DNA of 27,597 nt. Source: Armatimonadota bacterium (GTDB lineage Bacteria > Armatimonadota > JAAZEB01). The position numbers and the translations under genes were made by a program. The stretch lies in the NCBI GenBank assembly GCA_012841485.1, contig DUUU01000342.1:1-27597 (forward strand). The letters are read 5' to 3'. A model generated the notes under the pieces. That model saw nothing but the letters and a program-made list of their open reading frames with translations, was not told where the DNA came from and did no database searches. Within the stretch, counting starts at the first letter, position 1. Each line of letters opens with the position of its first letter. Positions 25,093 through 27,597 of this stretch are shown in pieces.

Positions 25093-26664
25093 TCAACAAT
25101 GGTCTAGCAAGAACCAAAAACGCTCCGCTTCTTCCCGCAAGCGTTCCGGATCGAAGCATCCTCGCGTCGTCGGACAGAGCGTGAAGAAGCCCCTAAAACC
25201 ACGACAGCGCAGGATGGAGATCAGTTCCTTCACCTCGCCATTTCCGCGTCCGGGAAGCGTGGGCGTACCGTCCCACAGGCCGTCGCAGATGTAGAGTTGG
25301 TCCATCCAGCGCTTGATGCGGCCCCTATAGTAGACGCGCAGGAACGGCTTATCACCCACGGCCGCAAAATGGGCGGGGTTGAAGGCCACGCGCACTGCGG
25401 GAGAGCCCGCGGCCGTCAGGATCTCCTCGGTGTGCCGCGCTGTGTCGCAGAACGTGCCCGGCTCGTTCTCCACCACCAGAACCGCGTTGCGCTCGCTCGC
25501 CGCGCGAGCGGCCGCCTGCAGCAGCGCCACCACCCCGGGCGTGGCCGATTGCCGGTCGTCGCCCGCCAGGAGGGCCGCCATGCGCAGGCGCTGCGTTCCG
25601 AGGCGCGGGAGCAGATCCAGGCTTTTCTCGAACCGCCGGTAATGGAACTCCTGGTCTTCTCCGGGAGTCACGCGGCCCAGGCCGGCGCCAAATGCTGAGA
25701 CGACCAGCCCCTCATCGCGCAGATTGTCGCCAAAACGCTGGATCTCGGCCAGGCGGCGTCGCAAGAGGTGATCGCCCAGGGTGTCGCCGATCTCCACGTG
25801 TCGGATCCCCTGGGCGCGCAGGCTCCGCGCAACGTCCGCGAGCTTGGCTGCCGGGTCATCCAGGACGGCCGCGAGCGTGAACTCCTCTTGTTGTAGGCGG
25901 GCCGCCTTGATCTTACCTCGCTGCATCTGGCAATCATCGCACGCGGGGTTATCGCAGAGGACCGCCGCCGGGTCCTCGCGCAAAGCGGCGACCGTCTCTT
26001 CGAACACTTCGCGTGCCGGCATCAGCCGGGCCGTGGCCTGCCCCACTTTGCCGACCCGCAACCAGCCTGCTCGGCGGAATCGGGGCTCGAGGCCGATGAA
26101 GTCGCGGTGCGGCCCGGGGTAGCGCTCCAGGCGAAGGGTGACCTCCTTGCCGGCATCATCGATGTAGGTGGCGTAGTGCTCCGAGAGGTAGGGCGCGTTC
26201 ACCGCCTCTTCGGCGCCGTGGAGCAGGGTGTTGCGGTCCTGGTCGACGCCCAGCAGAAGCACCTTGCCACGTAGTTCCACCAGACGTCCGAAGGGCGTCT
26301 CGGGGCCTACGGCCGTCGGCGAGAGTTCATGATCCTTGAGGAGGAAGGAGGCCCGCGGCCCGATGGCGGCCACGGAGTGCGTGGGGTGCAAACTGCGCAA
26401 CACCCCTGGGCGCTGCCGGAAGACCTCGGTGATCCGGCCGACGTTGGAAGGCGTGCTCTCGCGGCGGAAGACGCCCGAGGACATCGTGGGCATAGCGAGT
26501 GTGCCTTCCTTCCCGATCACGGCCAGCAGAGCATCGATCACGGTGTCGGCGCCGCCTTCGACTTCGCCAAGCGCGGAGAGCGCGCTATGCATCAAGACAA
26601 CATCGCCGTTTTCCAATCCGAGCGCGCGCAGATCGCGGGCGATTTGGTCTTTGGTAACCTTCAT
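25093..26664 (-). CDS. AAC(3)-family acetyltransferase-like protein fused to a xylose isomerase-like TIM barrel
   Basis: This 523-residue protein has two recognisable parts. Residues about 1-230 follow the AAC(3)/antibiotic_NAT family: IARDLRALGLENGDVVLMHSALSALG, then AMPTMSSGVF, HPTHSVAAIG, the GKVLLLGVDQDRNTLLH core and catalytic-type H149 with E152. A cysteine-rich joint, CDNPACDDC (C237, C242, C245), may bind metal. Residues about 260-523 look like an AP-endonuclease-2/xylose-isomerase TIM barrel: HVEIGDTLGDHLLR, LVVENEPGTFCDT, VAFNPAHFAAVGD and GRGNGEVKELISIL. Some usual metal ligands appear changed (Asp to Asn in FNPAH; the last Glu not seen). The ATG at 26664 is chosen because the family sequence begins there. 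It precedes rodA. It is probably not an antibiotic-resistance determinant: many such homologues act on other amines. Confidence 0.82.
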   Translation of the reverse strand: MKVTKDQIARDLRALGLENGDVVLMHSALSALGEVEGGADTVIDALLAVIGKEGTLAMPTMSSGVFRRESTPSNVGRITEVFRQRPGVLRSLHPTHSVAAIGPRASFLLKDHELSPTAVGPETPFGRLVELRGKVLLLGVDQDRNTLLHGAEEAVNAPYLSEHYATYIDDAGKEVTLRLERYPGPHRDFIGLEPRFRRAGWLRVGKVGQATARLMPAREVFEETVAALREDPAAVLCDNPACDDCQMQRGKIKAARLQQEEFTLAAVLDDPAAKLADVARSLRAQGIRHVEIGDTLGDHLLRRRLAEIQRFGDNLRDEGLVVSAFGAGLGRVTPGEDQEFHYRRFEKSLDLLPRLGTQRLRMAALLAGDDRQSATPGVVALLQAAARAASERNAVLVVENEPGTFCDTARHTEEILTAAGSPAVRVAFNPAHFAAVGDKPFLRVYYRGRIKRWMDQLYICDGLWDGTPTLPGRGNGEVKELISILRCRGFRGFFTLCPTTRGCFDPERLREEAERFWFLLDHC

Positions 26665-26722
26665 GATGAAGCCCCCCGATGAGCGAGTGTGGTTTCTCCC
26701 TTTTCGGTGGAGAGAACGCCAC

Positions 26723-26737
26723 ATCCTGCAGCAGGAT
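26723..26737. promoter_or_regulatory. 7-bp inverted repeat upstream of the AAC(3)-like gene
   Basis: ATCCTGC-A-GCAGGAT is a perfect dyad centred about 65 nt before the ATG at 26664, at a place suited to an operator. A second weak dyad (TCTCC...GGAGA) lies nearer the gene at about 26695-26713. No clear promoter hexamers were found. Confidence 0.3.
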
Positions 26738-26903
26738 AGTGTCAGGAAGCATGGCACGAAATGTTCGGGCGCCTGGCAGGCCCCTGGAATGCGCTCGGGT
26801 CCTAGCGCCCGTAGCCCGCAAAGCGATCAACGCTGTGCAGCCTGCGCTGGCGGCAGTGATTGCACCATGCCCGGCCTGGTGGCTGCGCCAAACTTGCCCA
26901 TAA

Positions 26904-27188
26904 ATGCTGACGCTATCCACTGATTCGGGGCAGCTTCACGACCAACAGCTGCTCAAAGAGCATAGGATGCTCTCATCCAGGAGTCCGAAGGGCGACTGCT
27001 GTGACAACGCCGCGATGGAATCATTCTTCCACATGCTCAAGACCGAGTTGACCAACAACCGGGTCTTGCACACTCTGAAAGGAGATAGGGGGGAGATCCT
27101 CGCCTCAGTCGAGGTCTGGTGTAACCGGCAGCGGCTGCACTCCGCGCTCGGCTACCAAGCCCCAGAAGAGTATAAGAGCATATGGTGA
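26904..27188 (+). pseudogene. IS3-family transposase (OrfB, DDE integrase core), 5'-truncated remnant
   Basis: The frame carries the C-terminal third of an IS3-type transposase. It shows TDSGQLHD (in place of the usual DRGSQY with the second catalytic Asp), QLLKEHRMLSSRSPKGDCCDNAAMESFF (third catalytic Glu), LKTEL, and the typical ending WCNRQRLHSALGYQAPEEY. The N-terminal part with the first Asp and the orfA partner are absent. The ATG at 26904 is incidental. About 30 nt upstream in another frame, PGLVAAPNLPIN faintly recalls the APNLL motif, suggesting an internal deletion. It is inactive and marks an old insertion between the AAC(3)-like operon and the HNH gene. Confidence 0.8.
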
Positions 27189-27202
27189 AAGTTGTGTAGC
27201 AT

Positions 27203-27230
27203 ACTATCCACGAAATCGAGGCAGGCGCAG
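27203..27230. mobile_element. possible right terminal repeat of the IS3 remnant
   Basis: ACTATCCACGAAATCGAGGC at about 27204-27223, just after the transposase stop, resembles the TGTCCACGAAATCGGGG-type ends of many IS3 elements (from memory). No matching left end or target duplication was found, consistent with a truncated copy. Confidence 0.35.
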
Positions 27231-27292
27231 ACTGTCTCTCTATCCCATCTGTGACAACCAGGTACCGGCTGCCCACGCAGCTCCCGGTGGCC

Positions 27293-27597
27293 TTACGGCT
27301 CCCACATCGCCAAGCCCCGCGTCGCCGCTAACTTCTGCATGGTTTCCCGCAGTCCGGCCAGGGCGCGATGCTCCCAATCTCTATTCTGTGGGTTACATCC
27401 CAACGCTCGGCTAATCTGGAAATCGAACCGACCCGGTAGTAGCGCCTGATACTCCCGCCAGTAGCCGATGATACATTCCGACCGCCTCTGGATCAGCGCC
27501 AGCGAGGGGAGTGCATCCTTCTTGGCGAGGTTTACTCGGGCGACACTCGGGAGCAGGTTCCATAGGTCGTTGTTCCCCCACACCGAAAACGGGATCA
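27293..27597 (-). CDS. HNH endonuclease family protein, C-terminal part (5' end outside window)
   Basis: The minus strand is open from the window edge to a TAA at 27295-27293, giving 101 visible residues. They begin IPFSVWGNNDLWNLLP and continue with VNLAKKDALPSLALIQRR and IIGYW. This is the second half of a beta-beta-alpha metal HNH site, as in (H/D)-xIPxSxWxNNDLWNLxP...N..K...LP proteins. The first His lies outside the window. No start is visible, and the GTG at 27583 is internal. Such HNH proteins include restriction enzymes and phage or mobile nucleases. Its position next to an IS remnant fits an accessory region. Confidence 0.75.
   Translation of the reverse strand, partial: IPFSVWGNNDLWNLLPSVARVNLAKKDALPSLALIQRRSECIIGYWREYQALLPGRFDFQISRALGCNPQNRDWEHRALAGLRETMQKLAATRGLAMWEP

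Noticed and set aside
1..27597. CRISPR array or prophage
   Set aside because: No regularly spaced direct repeats were seen and no phage structural or integrase genes are present apart from the IS3 remnant.

Overview
The window is a high-GC (roughly two-thirds G+C), gene-dense bacterial chromosomal segment. Strong Shine-Dalgarno sequences (AGGAG/GGAGG) 5-8 nt before the start codons allowed most starts to be refined. Three things suggest Armatimonadota or a close relative: a pseudopilin of the H-X9-DG type with an N-terminal [13 protein letters not shown] stretch, an AroQ/PDT/ACT fusion PheA, and many large glycosidases. This is inference from protein style; no 16S rRNA or other taxonomic marker is present.

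Layout. 1-963 (-): DUF1835/DUF3658 protein cut by the window edge. 1193-5173 (+): tight operon of a LolA-like periplasmic protein, two FtsX/MacB-type permeases and an ABC ATPase, with ATGA stop/start overlaps. 5514-6191 (+): pseudopilin with its own near-consensus sigma-70 promoter and a leader of about 230 nt. 6352-7629 (+): exported beta-barrel-like protein, plausibly the outer-membrane partner of the ABC/LolA cassette. 7650-8714 (-): pheA, divergent from accD-accA (8911-10854, +), the carboxyltransferase of acetyl-CoA carboxylase. 10859-12799 (-): HerA-like ATPase with an unusual P-loop. 13144-15564 (+): zinc-dependent medium-chain dehydrogenase and a neutral-ceramidase-like protein. 15652-16847 (+): tsaE-tsaB (tRNA t6A synthesis), closed by a stem-loop terminator. 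16926-17696 (-): exported PAP2 phosphatase. 18160-19347 (+): a protein with the fold of archaeal-type phosphoglycerate mutase (ApgM) but without nearly all of its catalytic residues. 19365-26664 (-): probable four-gene operon, transcribed as AAC(3)-like/TIM-barrel fusion, rodA, alpha-L-fucosidase (GH29), and a large secreted clan GH-A glycosidase. 26904-27230: decayed IS3-family transposase with a possible terminal repeat. 27293-27597 (-): C-terminal part of an HNH endonuclease running off the window.

Much of the window is core metabolism and envelope biology (aromatic amino acids, fatty acids, tRNA modification, cell shape, envelope transport), interleaved with carbohydrate and lipid catabolism. 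The right end looks like an accessory boundary (IS remnant plus nuclease). The most notable observation is the apparent pseudoenzyme of the ApgM family. Next are the AAC(3)/TIM-barrel fusion and its operon with rodA and two glycosidases. No rRNA, tRNA or CRISPR array was found.
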